Shown here in pieces: positions 46,636 through 56,700 of a stretch of 64,000 bases of DNA. A model generated the notes under the pieces. It ran no database searches. It was given only the letters and a program-made list of their open reading frames with translations, and had not been told where the DNA came from. The stretch is from Leucobacter musarum subsp. musarum (GTDB lineage Bacteria > Actinomycetota > Actinomycetes > Actinomycetales > Microbacteriaceae), in contig NZ_JHBW01000087.1 of NCBI RefSeq assembly GCF_001273845.1, forward strand, positions 248,001 through 312,000, read 5' to 3'. Made by a program: the position numbers and the translations under genes. Numbering within the stretch: the stretch's first letter is position 1; each line of letters starts with the position of its first letter.

Positions 46636-46798
46636 GCTTCAATCCTACGAACGGCGCGCATCACGAGCCGCGAAATCATCACGCCCTCAGCGAAACCCTG
46701 CGCAATGGTACTCGGGCGCTCCGGTGTAGGCTGGTCGAGGCGCGCCCTGCACATTTCGGACGCCCTTCACATTGCGAGTATTCCGAGGGAGACCCCAC

Positions 46799-48172
46799 TT
46801 GGCCGATCAGCAGTTTGACATCGTGGTTCTGGGCGGCGGAAGCGCCGGCTACGCCGCGGCGATCCGCGCGACGCAGCTGGGATTCAGCGCCGCCGTCATC
46901 GAAAAGGACAAGTTGGGCGGCACGTGCTTGCACCGCGGCTGCGTCCCGACGAAGGCGCTGCTGCACTCCGCAGAGATTGCCGATGTCGCTCGCGAAGGCG
47001 AGAAGTACGGCGTGCTGTCCAGCGTTTCGGGCGTCGATATCGCGGGCGTCACTCGGTTCCGCGAGAACCTCGTCGCCGGCAAGTTCAAGGGTCTCCAGGG
47101 GCTCCTGAAAGCCAACAACATCACGGTGATCGCGGGCGAGGGCAAGCTGGTTGCCGCGAACACGGTGCAGGTGGGCGAAGATCGCATCATCGGCAAGAAC
47201 GTGGTGCTTGCGACGGGTTCTTTCTCGCGGTCACTCCCCGGCCTCGCCATCGAGGGTCGCGTGATCACGAGCGAGCAGGCTCTCGAGCTGCAGGAGATCC
47301 CGAAGCGCGTCGCCATTCTCGGCGGCGGCGTCATCGGCGTCGAATTCGCGAGTGTCTGGAAGTCGTTCGGTGCAGAAGTCACCATCATCGAGGGCCTCCC
47401 CCATCTCGTGCCGAACGAGGAGGAGTCCATCTCGAAGCAGCTTGAGCGCGCCTTCCGCAAGCGCGGCATCGACTTCAAGCTCGGCGTCCGCTTCCAGTCG
47501 GTCACCCAGGACGCCAACACCGTGACCGTCGCTCTCGAAGACGGCAACACCGTCGAGGCTGATTACCTGCTCGTCGCCGTCGGCCGCGGGCCCGTCACCC
47601 AGGGCCTCGGCTACGAAGAGGTCGGCATCGAAATGGACCGGGGCTTCGTGCTCACGAACGAGCGTCTCTCGACGAACGTCGCGGGCGTGTACGCCATCGG
47701 CGACATCGTTCCCGGACTGCAGCTCGCGCATCGCGGCTATCAGCAGGGCATCTTCGTTGCAGAGGAGATCGCGGGCCTCAACCCCGTCATCGTCGAAGAC
47801 GTAAACATCCCGAAGGTCACGTACTGCGACCCCGAGATCGCTTCGGTCGGCCTGACCGAGGCGAAGGCAAAGGCGCAGTACGGCGACGACCGCGTGGTCA
47901 GCTACGAATACAACCTCGCCGGCAACGCGAAGAGCTCGATTCTCGGTACGGCGGGCAGCGTTAAGGCAGTGCGCGTCGTTGACGGCCCCGTCGTCGGCGT
48001 CCACATGGTCGGCGCCCGCGTCGGTGAGCTGGTCGGCGAAGCGCAGCTGATCGTGAACTGGGAGGCCTACCCCGAAGATGTTGCCCCCTTCGTGCACGGC
48101 CACCCGACGCAGAACGAGACGATCGGCGAGTCCATGTTGAAGCTCGCCGGCAAGCCGTTGCACGCCATCTAA
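46799..48172 (+). CDS. lpdA: Dihydrolipoyl dehydrogenase (E3)
   Basis: 457 residues. N-terminal FAD fold IVVLGGGSAGYAAAIRA, redox disulfide GGTCLHRGCVPTKA, NAD fold AILGGGVIGVEFASVW, and the C-terminal His-Glu pair in VHGHPTQNETIGE. Re-oxidises lipoyl groups of the 2-oxoacid dehydrogenases. The start is TTG at 46799, seven bases after GAGGGAG; the upstream in-frame ATG at 46772 lacks a ribosome site. Upstream of the E2 gene by 42 bp. Confidence 0.95.
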   Translation: MADQQFDIVVLGGGSAGYAAAIRATQLGFSAAVIEKDKLGGTCLHRGCVPTKALLHSAEIADVAREGEKYGVLSSVSGVDIAGVTRFRENLVAGKFKGLQGLLKANNITVIAGEGKLVAANTVQVGEDRIIGKNVVLATGSFSRSLPGLAIEGRVITSEQALELQEIPKRVAILGGGVIGVEFASVWKSFGAEVTIIEGLPHLVPNEEESISKQLERAFRKRGIDFKLGVRFQSVTQDANTVTVALEDGNTVEADYLLVAVGRGPVTQGLGYEEVGIEMDRGFVLTNERLSTNVAGVYAIGDIVPGLQLAHRGYQQGIFVAEEIAGLNPVIVEDVNIPKVTYCDPEIASVGLTEAKAKAQYGDDRVVSYEYNLAGNAKSSILGTAGSVKAVRVVDGPVVGVHMVGARVGELVGEAQLIVNWEAYPEDVAPFVHGHPTQNETIGESMLKLAGKPLHAI

Positions 48173-48214
48173 GCGCTGCGCACAGACTGATTACTACGAA
48201 CGGAGATATGCACG

Positions 48215-49951
48215 ATGAGTGAATCGGTGGTCCTCCCCGCACTGGGCGAGAGCGTGACTGAGGGCACGGTGACCCGCTGGTTGAAGAACGTCGGCGACAC
48301 CGTCGAGGTCGATGAACCGCTGCTTGAAGTCTCGACCGACAAGGTCGATACCGAGATCCCGTCGCCCGTCGCGGGCGTGCTCGAGGAGATTCTCGTGCAA
48401 GAGGACGAAACCGCTGAAGTGGGAGCAGTGCTCGCCAAGGTCGGAGACGGAAGCGGTTCTGCAGCAGCAGCGCCTGCAGCTTCCCCGGCCGAGGCCTCCT
48501 CGGCCCCTGAGCCGGTCGCGGCCGAGACGCCCGCAGCCGCAGAGCCCGCACCCGCGGCAGCGACGGCGACGGAGTCGGCACCTGCTCCCGCGGGCGGCGA
48601 TTCGCAGAGCGTCACCCTGCCGTCACTCGGTGAGAGCATCACCGAGGGCACCGTCACCCGCTGGCTGAAGAGCGTCGGTGACACCGTCGACGTCGATGAG
48701 CCTCTGCTTGAGGTATCGACGGACAAGGTCGACACCGAAGTTCCCTCGCCGATCGCGGGGGTACTTCAGGAGATCCTCGTACAGGAAGACGAGACCATCG
48801 AGGTGGGCGCCGAACTCGCTCGCATTGGCAGCGGCTCGGCTCCGTCCGCACCGGCTGCTCAGGCACCGGTTGCTGAAGCCACTTCTGAGGCGCCCGCTGC
48901 GGCTCCGGCACCGGCCGCGCCCGCTGCTCCTGCTGCACCTGCACCTGCACCTGCACCTGCAGTCGAGGCTCCGGCCAGCACCGCTCCGGCTGCTCCGGCT
49001 CCCGCGGCGTCCCACGCCGCTCCCGACGAAACCGAGAGCAACGCCGGGTACGTCACGCCAATCGTCCGCAAGCTGGCGAACGAGAAGGGTGTCGATCTCG
49101 GCACCATCTCCGGCACCGGCGTTGGCGGTCGAATCCGCAAGGAGGACGTGCTGGCAGCTGCAGAGCGAGTCGCGACACCCGCAGGTGCAGCAAGCGCGGC
49201 TCCTGCGGCATCGACTCCGACGGTCGAGGTGTCCGAGCTGCGCGGCACGACGCAGAAGATGAGCCGTCTCCGCAAGGTGATCGCTGAGCGCGCGGTGGCG
49301 TCGCTGCAGTCGACTGCTCAGCTCACAACCGTGGTCGAAGTTGACGTGACGCGCATTGCCCAGCTGCGGCAGAAGAAGAAGGACGAGTTCCTGGCGAAGT
49401 CCGGCTCGAAGCTTTCGTTCCTGCCGTTCTTCGCACTCGCGGCGGCGGAAGCGCTTCGCACCTACCCGATCATCAACGCCACGGTCGACGGCGACTCGAT
49501 CGTCTACCCCGACACCGAGAACATCAGCATCGCTGTTGATACCGAGCGCGGGCTGCTCACGCCGGTGCTGCGGGAGGCAGGCGAGAAGAATCTCGCTCAG
49601 ATCTCGGGCGAAATTGCCGACCTCGCGGCGCGCACGCGCGACAACAAGCTCACGCCTGATGAGCTCAGCGGTGGCACTTTCACGCTTACGAACACGGGAT
49701 CGCGTGGGGCGCTCTTCGACACCCCGCTCGTCTTCCTGCCGCAGGTCGCGATTCTCGGCACCGGCGCAGTCGTGAAGAAGCCGGTCGTCATCTCGGGCCC
49801 CGAGGGTGATTCCATCTCGGTGCGTTCGACCGTGTACCTCGCGCTCTCGTACGATCACCGAATCGTCGATGGCGCGGACGCGGCGCGCTTCCTGTCGCTC
49901 GTGCGCGAACGGCTCGAGGCCGGACAGTTCGAGGGCAACCTCGGAATCTAA
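48215..49951 (+). CDS. sucB: Dihydrolipoyllysine acyltransferase (E2) with two lipoyl domains
   Basis: 578 residues. Two lipoyl domains (about 1-77 and 130-207), each with EVSTDKVDTE and the lipoylated Lys, are separated by Ala/Pro linkers; then a peripheral-subunit-binding domain (VTPIVRKLANEKGVDLGTISGTGVGGRI) and the catalytic domain with active-site YDHRIVDGADAARFL. In Actinobacteria one such E2 usually serves both pyruvate and 2-oxoglutarate dehydrogenases. No E1 gene is in the window, so the substrate is not fixed by context. Confidence 0.92.
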   Translation: MSESVVLPALGESVTEGTVTRWLKNVGDTVEVDEPLLEVSTDKVDTEIPSPVAGVLEEILVQEDETAEVGAVLAKVGDGSGSAAAAPAASPAEASSAPEPVAAETPAAAEPAPAAATATESAPAPAGGDSQSVTLPSLGESITEGTVTRWLKSVGDTVDVDEPLLEVSTDKVDTEVPSPIAGVLQEILVQEDETIEVGAELARIGSGSAPSAPAAQAPVAEATSEAPAAAPAPAAPAAPAAPAPAPAPAVEAPASTAPAAPAPAASHAAPDETESNAGYVTPIVRKLANEKGVDLGTISGTGVGGRIRKEDVLAAAERVATPAGAASAAPAASTPTVEVSELRGTTQKMSRLRKVIAERAVASLQSTAQLTTVVEVDVTRIAQLRQKKKDEFLAKSGSKLSFLPFFALAAAEALRTYPIINATVDGDSIVYPDTENISIAVDTERGLLTPVLREAGEKNLAQISGEIADLAARTRDNKLTPDELSGGTFTLTNTGSRGALFDTPLVFLPQVAILGTGAVVKKPVVISGPEGDSISVRSTVYLALSYDHRIVDGADAARFLSLVRERLEAGQFEGNLGI

Positions 49952-49976
49952 GGCGTCTGGGCTCACGCCCGCCCCG

Positions 49977-50486
49977 TCACGCGCTGCGCCGCGGTCGTTC
50001 TCTGAATCGATCGCGGCGCAGCGCGTTTTCCGTCGAAACCACAGCGCTCCTCGGCGGCCAATCGTGATCGGCGAACTCGAACGTTCGTTCGCACACCTCA
50101 GCGACCGCCTCGCGCGCCCGTTCGACAGACCACGGGTGTCGAGGGTTCGCCAGCTCTGCGGCGGCGAGACCGATCGCGTCGCCCAGAATGTCTGCGACTG
50201 CCACGGTGTCAGCCTGTCGGAGCATGCGTCGGAGTTCGTGCATCGGCAAGCCGAGCCCTGCGCAGCCCACATCGTGGCCTGATTTTCGGTGCCTGCGTTC
50301 GGCGCCTCTCGGTACTCCGCAGCTCCCCGTTGCGCGGCGCTCCCACGCCGATTCGAGCCACTGCCAGGCCGTGCTCACGAGTGCCTGTGCCGCGCCGGCA
50401 CGCGCCGTGTTCGGCGAGCGCGGCCGAAAGCGCGCAGCACCTCGCGCCAGATCAGGCTCAGTACGCGAGGTCGATCCCTGGTTCAT
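49977..50486 (-). CDS. Hypothetical protein, possibly real
   Basis: 169 residues from the ATG at 50486. The C-terminal half (PMHELRRMLRQADTVAVADILGDAIGLAAAEL, then WSVERAREAVAEVCERTFEFA) reads like a helical globular protein, while the N-terminus is basic and disordered. No Shine-Dalgarno is seen. It fills most of the 700-bp gap between sucB and DUF4191 and converges on sucB. I do not recognise it and it could be a chance frame in GC-rich DNA. Confidence 0.4.
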   Translation of the reverse strand: MNQGSTSRTEPDLARGAARFRPRSPNTARAGAAQALVSTAWQWLESAWERRATGSCGVPRGAERRHRKSGHDVGCAGLGLPMHELRRMLRQADTVAVADILGDAIGLAAAELANPRHPWSVERAREAVAEVCERTFEFADHDWPPRSAVVSTENALRRDRFRERPRRSA

Positions 50487-50657
50487 GTGTGGCAGTCTGC
50501 CGCGCGATCGGCCATTGCCCCGTGTGCTCGTGCGCGAACGTGGACAAGTCAAGCGCTACGGCTCCGAACGGTAGGTGTGAGCGCGTCAAGCTTTTCTGAG
50601 CGCCGGTCCGCTCGCAGTGCGTCAACACTCCCCTCGTTTGCCGGTATCCTGGAGGGT

Positions 50658-51347
50658 ATGGCAGCAGAGCAGGCGAAGCGCAACGGCCGCATTCGGCAGA
50701 TGATCGAGATTTACCGCACTACGAAGGTGCACGATACGAATCTGCCGTGGATCCTGCTGCTGTGCTTCATCGCTCCGATTCTCGTGGCGGTGTTCCTCGC
50801 CTGGCTGCTTCCCGGCAGCTGGTTCGCGTGGGTGTTGTGGCCGATCACCGGCGTACTCGTCGGCATCCTCCTGGTGATGATCGTGCTGGGCCGTCGCGCA
50901 GAGCACACCGCGTATGAGCAGATCTCCGGTCGCCCGGGCGCCGTGGGCGCGGTCGTACAGAGCGCGCTGCGTCGATCCTGGCGCGGCTCCGAGGTTCCAG
51001 TCGCAATCAACCGCGCGCAGGATGCGGTGTACCGCGTCGTCGGCCGCGGTGGTGTCGTGCTCATCTCTGAAGGTTCGAAACAACGCACGCAGCGCATGGC
51101 CGCAGACGAAGAGCGCAAAGTGAAGCGCGCACTCCGCAATGTTTCCGTTGTGCATTTGTATGTCGGGCCTGATGGAGATGGGGTGCCGCTGCCGAAGCTG
51201 TCGCGCACGCTCGTCAAGCTCAAGACGGTCATGAGTCGTGCAGAAGTCGACGCCGTGCACAGTCGGCTTTCCTCGCTGCAGAGCACCCCGGTCGGCATCC
51301 CCAAGGGCATGGATCCGAACCGCGTCCGTTCACAGCGACCCCGGTAA
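50658..51347 (+). CDS. DUF4191 family membrane protein
   Basis: 229 residues. QMIEIYRTTKVHDTNLPWILL precedes two transmembrane helices (PWILLLCFIAPILVAVFLAWLL and WVLWPITGVLVGILLVMIVL), then a cytoplasmic part with VSVVHLYVGPDGDGVPLPKLSRTL, characteristic of DUF4191. The ATG at 50658 was chosen at the family's conserved N-terminus. Precedes an RDD gene and glnA; function unknown. Confidence 0.9.
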   Translation: MAAEQAKRNGRIRQMIEIYRTTKVHDTNLPWILLLCFIAPILVAVFLAWLLPGSWFAWVLWPITGVLVGILLVMIVLGRRAEHTAYEQISGRPGAVGAVVQSALRRSWRGSEVPVAINRAQDAVYRVVGRGGVVLISEGSKQRTQRMAADEERKVKRALRNVSVVHLYVGPDGDGVPLPKLSRTLVKLKTVMSRAEVDAVHSRLSSLQSTPVGIPKGMDPNRVRSQRPR

Positions 51348-51350
51348 CCG

Positions 51351-51779
51351 ATGCCCGCATCGTCCCCGCAGCGATTCGGAGAACTCGAACCCAGCGAGTG
51401 GCCTGGCGAACGGCTCGGACTCCCGGAGACGGGGCAGCGTTCGGTAGCTCGCTTCGGTCGTCGAGTTCTTGCGATCCTGATCGATTGGGCACTTGCCGCC
51501 CTCCCGGCGTACCTGTTGATCGGCGGATTGCACCCCGAGCTCTGGAACGTTGTCGTCTTCGCGGTCATGCAGGTTGTGTTCATTCCGACGATCGGCGGGT
51601 CTCTCGGCCACCGACTGCTCGGCTTGCGCGTTGTGCCGCTGACCGGCGGGTGGGTCGGCCTGTGGCGCCCGGTCGTTCGCACGCTGCTGCTCTGCCTCGT
51701 CATCCCCGTACTGGTATGGGACTCAGATCAGCGTGCATTCCACGACAAGATCGCCGGAACCGTGCTCGTCCGCGGCTAA
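51351..51779 (+). CDS. RDD family membrane protein
   Basis: 142 residues. ARFGRRVLAILIDWALAALPAYLLI contains the Arg-Asp pair of the RDD domain; three hydrophobic helices follow, with TIGGSLGHRLLGLRVV and DQRAFHDKIAGTVLV. Starts three bases after the DUF4191 stop. Often encoded upstream of glnA in Actinobacteria. Confidence 0.9.
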   Translation: MPASSPQRFGELEPSEWPGERLGLPETGQRSVARFGRRVLAILIDWALAALPAYLLIGGLHPELWNVVVFAVMQVVFIPTIGGSLGHRLLGLRVVPLTGGWVGLWRPVVRTLLLCLVIPVLVWDSDQRAFHDKIAGTVLVRG

Positions 51780-51946
51780 TCGCGCCGCCTCAGCCGTGTT
51801 CGCCAAGCACCAGCCGATGAACATCGCGTAACACGCGCGAAACATGGGACTCATGGTTCTGAAATCATGCTCGCGTAGGGTGGAACCACACGATCGGCGC
51901 GCTGAGGAACCGAATGCCTCCGGCCGAACAACACCCGAGGAGCAGC

Positions 51947-53371
<1,425 letters not shown>

Positions 53372-53383
53372 TCTCTCGGAGAT

Positions 53384-53429
53384 ACGAGTGAGCCCCGCTG
53401 ACCTGCGCAGGTCAGCGGGGCTCACTCGT
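53384..53429. terminator. 46-bp perfect palindrome after glnA
   Basis: 23-base arms meeting at 53406/53407 (arm core GAGCCCCGCTGACCTGC), 12 bp past the glnA stop; a strong bidirectional terminator. Confidence 0.85.
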
Positions 53430-53467
53430 TCGTGCCGACGACGTCATCGTCTTCGGGTGGGAGGGAC

Positions 53468-53545
53468 TTAGGACTCGAGTTCGTCTTCGAACTCGGCGCC
53501 GTCTTCTGCGAGCAACGCCTCAAGGAATGTTTGTAAGTACTGCAC
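53468..53545 (-). CDS. Possible 25-residue acidic microprotein between glnE and glnA
   Basis: GTG at 53545 opens a 26-codon frame encoding QYLQTFLEALLAEDGAEF followed by an acidic tail, ending at TAA 53468. TAACTT lies seven bases before the GTG, the spacing seen at leaderless genes in this window. It is 109 bp downstream of the glnE stop on the same strand. I have no homology evidence; it could be chance. Confidence 0.3.
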   Translation of the reverse strand: MQYLQTFLEALLAEDGAEFEDELES

Positions 53546-53654
53546 AACGATCAAGTTACACTTCGATAACGAATTGCGCTAGCCCCGAGTGTGAACGCCG
53601 TGTAAATATTGCATGGCGTGACGGCGGAGGTCGCCCATGCGCCGAAGCATCGAA

Positions 53655-56600
53655 TCAGTGCAACGGGAATCGGGGGTCGTCGTCGTATCCGAAGAATTCT
53701 CGATTCACCACGGCACGCGCGCGACGGGCTACCCCGAACCACTGCTCCTCGAGCTCAGACGTACGATCGCGCGGAAGGCCGAGTACGCCGGCGATTCCTG
53801 CGAGATCGTTCCAATCGGTCGGCAGCGAATCCGAGCCACGCCCGGTCCAGAGCTTTAACGCGGTGCGCACCCGGCTCGCGAATCTCCACGATTCGAGCAG
53901 GTGTTTCGCATCTTCCGGCGTGAGGAGGTCGAGCTCGGTGGCTGCACTGAGCGCCCCCACCGTTGACACCGTTCTGAGCTCAGGATGCTGTGACGCACCA
54001 CGCAGTTGCAGCAGCTGCACCAGCCACTCGACATCGCTGATCCCACCGGGCCCCAGTTTCAGATGGCGCTTGGGATCGGCGCCGCGCGGGAGGCGCTCCG
54101 CTTCGACACGAGCCTTGATGCGTCGCACCTCGCGAGTCTCCGCATCTCCGAATTCAGCAGGATAGCGAATCTCGTCGGCGAGCGCGATGAAGTCAGCGCC
54201 GAGTTGTGCGTCGCCGGCGACGAAGCGGGCGCGCAGGAGCGCCTGCGCTTCCCAGGTCACCGACCATCGCTCGTAGTAGGCGCGTGACGCGTCCAGGCTC
54301 CGGGCCAAAGGCCCGTTCTTGCCCTCGGGGCGCAGGTCGAAGTCGAGATCGACGGGAAAGCGCGGATCGGCGACGGCACGCCGGAGCTCTGAGATGAGTC
54401 GAACCGCCTCGCGGGCAGCGGTGTCGTTCGGCGTGCCCGATCCGGCCCGATAAATGGCGACCAGGTCGATGTCTGACGCGAACCCGAGCTCGCGCCCACC
54501 GTATCGCCCCATGCCGATGAGCGCGATCTCGAGGCCGTGCGGAGAGCCGGGTGATGCTTCGGCGCGAATGGCGAGGAGCAGGGCGTCGAGCAGCGCCGTG
54601 TGCGCGGCGTCCAGCCCCGCTGCAACGGCCGCATCGTCGATGGCACCGACCACGCGCCCGAGCGCCAGGCGAAGCACTTCGCGTCGGTGCACGGTGCGTA
54701 ATGCGGTCGCTGCGGAATCGAGGCCTGCGCGGCGCGAGGCGATGGCGCGCATCTCGTCGAAGAGCATCGGCAGCGGCATCGGTTGCAAGCGTTCGTCGCG
54801 CTCCAACCAGGCGACGGCCTCGGGCACCGATTCGAGCAGGTCGGCGGCAAACCGGGAGTTCGAGAGCACACGCATGAGACGTTCGGCTGCCTCGGTTCCG
54901 TCGCGCAGCAGTCGGAGATACCAGGGCGACTCCCGATTTGCTTCACTGACCCGACGAAACGCCAGCAGGCCGAAATCGGGGTCGGTTCCCTCGGCCAACC
55001 ACTGCAGGAGAACGGGCATGAGGTTGCGCTGGATACGAGCGCGACGGGTGGTGCCGCGCGTCAGCGCCGCCATATGTCGCATCGCTCCGTCGGGGTCTGA
55101 GAAGCCGATGCTCGTGAGTCGGGCCCGAGCCGCTTCGCTGCCGAGTACGAGCTCCTCCTCCGGCAGCGCCGCAACGGCACTCAGCAGTGGGGCGTAGAAG
55201 ATCTTGACGTGCAGTTCACGCACTTCTCGTTTAATGCGCTCCCAGTGCTGCTGCAAGTCTGGAGCACTCTTCGCGAGTCCGCTGGCACGGGCGAGCACGC
55301 GAAGTCCGTGCTCATCGACGGGCATGAGCGCGGTGCGGCGAAGATCGCGCAGCTGCAGTCGGTGCTCAAGCACCCGAAGCTGCCGATAATCCGCGGCGAG
55401 TCGGTCGCCGTCTCCTCGTGCAATGTATCCGCCCTCGACCAGCGCGCGCAGGGCAGGCAAGGTACCGGCGACGTGGAGGCGATCGTCGTACTGACCATGC
55501 ACGAGCTGCAGCAGTTGGGCGCTGAACTCGATGTCGCGCAGCCCTCCGGGGCCGAGCTTCAACTGCACATCGAGGTCTGTATCGGCAATGTGCTCGGTCA
55601 CGCGTTCGCGCATCCGCTGCACCGACCCGACGAAGTCGTCACGATTGGCTGACGCCCAGACGCCCTCACGGGTCTGCGCCACGAACTCGCCCGCGAGCTC
55701 GAGGTCTCCGGCGAGGGGCCGAGCCTTGAGCAGCGCCTGAAATTCCCACGCCTTGGCCCAGCGATCGTAGTACGAACGCATGGAGCTCAGTGTGCGCACG
55801 AGTGCTCCGTGCCGCCCCTCGGGTCGCAGGTTCGCGTCGAGTTGCCACAGGGGCGGCTCGACCGCGGGGTCATGGATGCCGCGCATCACTTCGCTCGCGA
55901 GCCGCGTACCCAGCCGGATCAGCGCATCGCCGTCGAGCACATCGTCGTCTGCGCTGTCGACGACGAACACCACGTCGACGTCCGAGACGACGTTGAGTTC
56001 ACCGGCACCGCACTTGCCCATCGCCACGATGCCCAAACGCAATGCGTCGAGCCGCTCCCGGCTCACCGCCGGGCCAGATGCACCCGTGGCGAACGTCGCG
56101 CGCGCGACCGTCAACGAGGCATCGATGGCCGCTGCGGCGAGGCCCGAGAGTGACGCGGCGACGTCTTCGAAGACCTCGGTGGCCACACCTCGACGTCCGG
56201 CGTCGAGGTCGTAGAGCATCAGTGTGGCGAGGAGTTCTCGATACCGTGCGCGCAGCGCGATCCAGCCCGATTCACCGCACCTCACCGCACCGTCGGAGGT
56301 GTCGATGACTGCCTCGGCGAGCTCGGCCCGCGCACGTTCGGCTTCGATCACCGCCCCACCGTCGCGCAAGATTTCGACCAGGCGGTTCGGGTGCCGTGCG
56401 AAAAAATCGCCCAGGGCCGGTGACGCACCCACGAGCAGGCACAATCTGCCGAATTCGTCGAAGTCGATCTCGCTCAGCACGCCCCGGTGCTGATCCGCCA
56501 GCTCACGCACCCGGCGAAGCGCGGCGTCGGGATCGGCGGCAGCGGTCAACGCCGGGAGAAACTCGCTCGGCACGTAGCCGAGCTGCGCCCCCAGCGCGGT

Positions 56601-56684
56601 CAGCGAGTCGCGGGCCTCGCCGAGGTCTTGAAACCCCGCACGTGCGATCTCGGAAAGGGTGATCGTCGCGTGCTCCCGTGCCAT
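53655..56684 (-). CDS. glnE: Glutamine synthetase adenylyltransferase / adenylyl-removing enzyme
   Basis: 1009 residues: two nucleotidyltransferase halves each with a GS-adenylyltransferase signature (VVSDVDVVFVVDSAD near residue 235 and ASDIDLVAIYRAG near 735) and DLRPEG motifs, each followed by a helical regulatory domain. Adds or removes AMP on the Tyr of GlnA to match nitrogen status. Starts 16 bp after the stop of the second glutamine synthetase gene, so the two are probably one transcript. Confidence 0.95.
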   Translation of the reverse strand: MAREHATITLSEIARAGFQDLGEARDSLTALGAQLGYVPSEFLPALTAAADPDAALRRVRELADQHRGVLSEIDFDEFGRLCLLVGASPALGDFFARHPNRLVEILRDGGAVIEAERARAELAEAVIDTSDGAVRCGESGWIALRARYRELLATLMLYDLDAGRRGVATEVFEDVAASLSGLAAAAIDASLTVARATFATGASGPAVSRERLDALRLGIVAMGKCGAGELNVVSDVDVVFVVDSADDDVLDGDALIRLGTRLASEVMRGIHDPAVEPPLWQLDANLRPEGRHGALVRTLSSMRSYYDRWAKAWEFQALLKARPLAGDLELAGEFVAQTREGVWASANRDDFVGSVQRMRERVTEHIADTDLDVQLKLGPGGLRDIEFSAQLLQLVHGQYDDRLHVAGTLPALRALVEGGYIARGDGDRLAADYRQLRVLEHRLQLRDLRRTALMPVDEHGLRVLARASGLAKSAPDLQQHWERIKREVRELHVKIFYAPLLSAVAALPEEELVLGSEAARARLTSIGFSDPDGAMRHMAALTRGTTRRARIQRNLMPVLLQWLAEGTDPDFGLLAFRRVSEANRESPWYLRLLRDGTEAAERLMRVLSNSRFAADLLESVPEAVAWLERDERLQPMPLPMLFDEMRAIASRRAGLDSAATALRTVHRREVLRLALGRVVGAIDDAAVAAGLDAAHTALLDALLLAIRAEASPGSPHGLEIALIGMGRYGGRELGFASDIDLVAIYRAGSGTPNDTAAREAVRLISELRRAVADPRFPVDLDFDLRPEGKNGPLARSLDASRAYYERWSVTWEAQALLRARFVAGDAQLGADFIALADEIRYPAEFGDAETREVRRIKARVEAERLPRGADPKRHLKLGPGGISDVEWLVQLLQLRGASQHPELRTVSTVGALSAATELDLLTPEDAKHLLESWRFASRVRTALKLWTGRGSDSLPTDWNDLAGIAGVLGLPRDRTSELEEQWFGVARRARAVVNREFFGYDDDPRFPLH

Positions 56685-56700
56685 ACGTCCAGACTACGCG

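Noticed and set aside
48623-50272. 549-codon minus-strand frame over sucB
   Set aside because: Antisense of a gene with full lipoyl and catalytic motifs; Arg/Ser-rich shadow composition.
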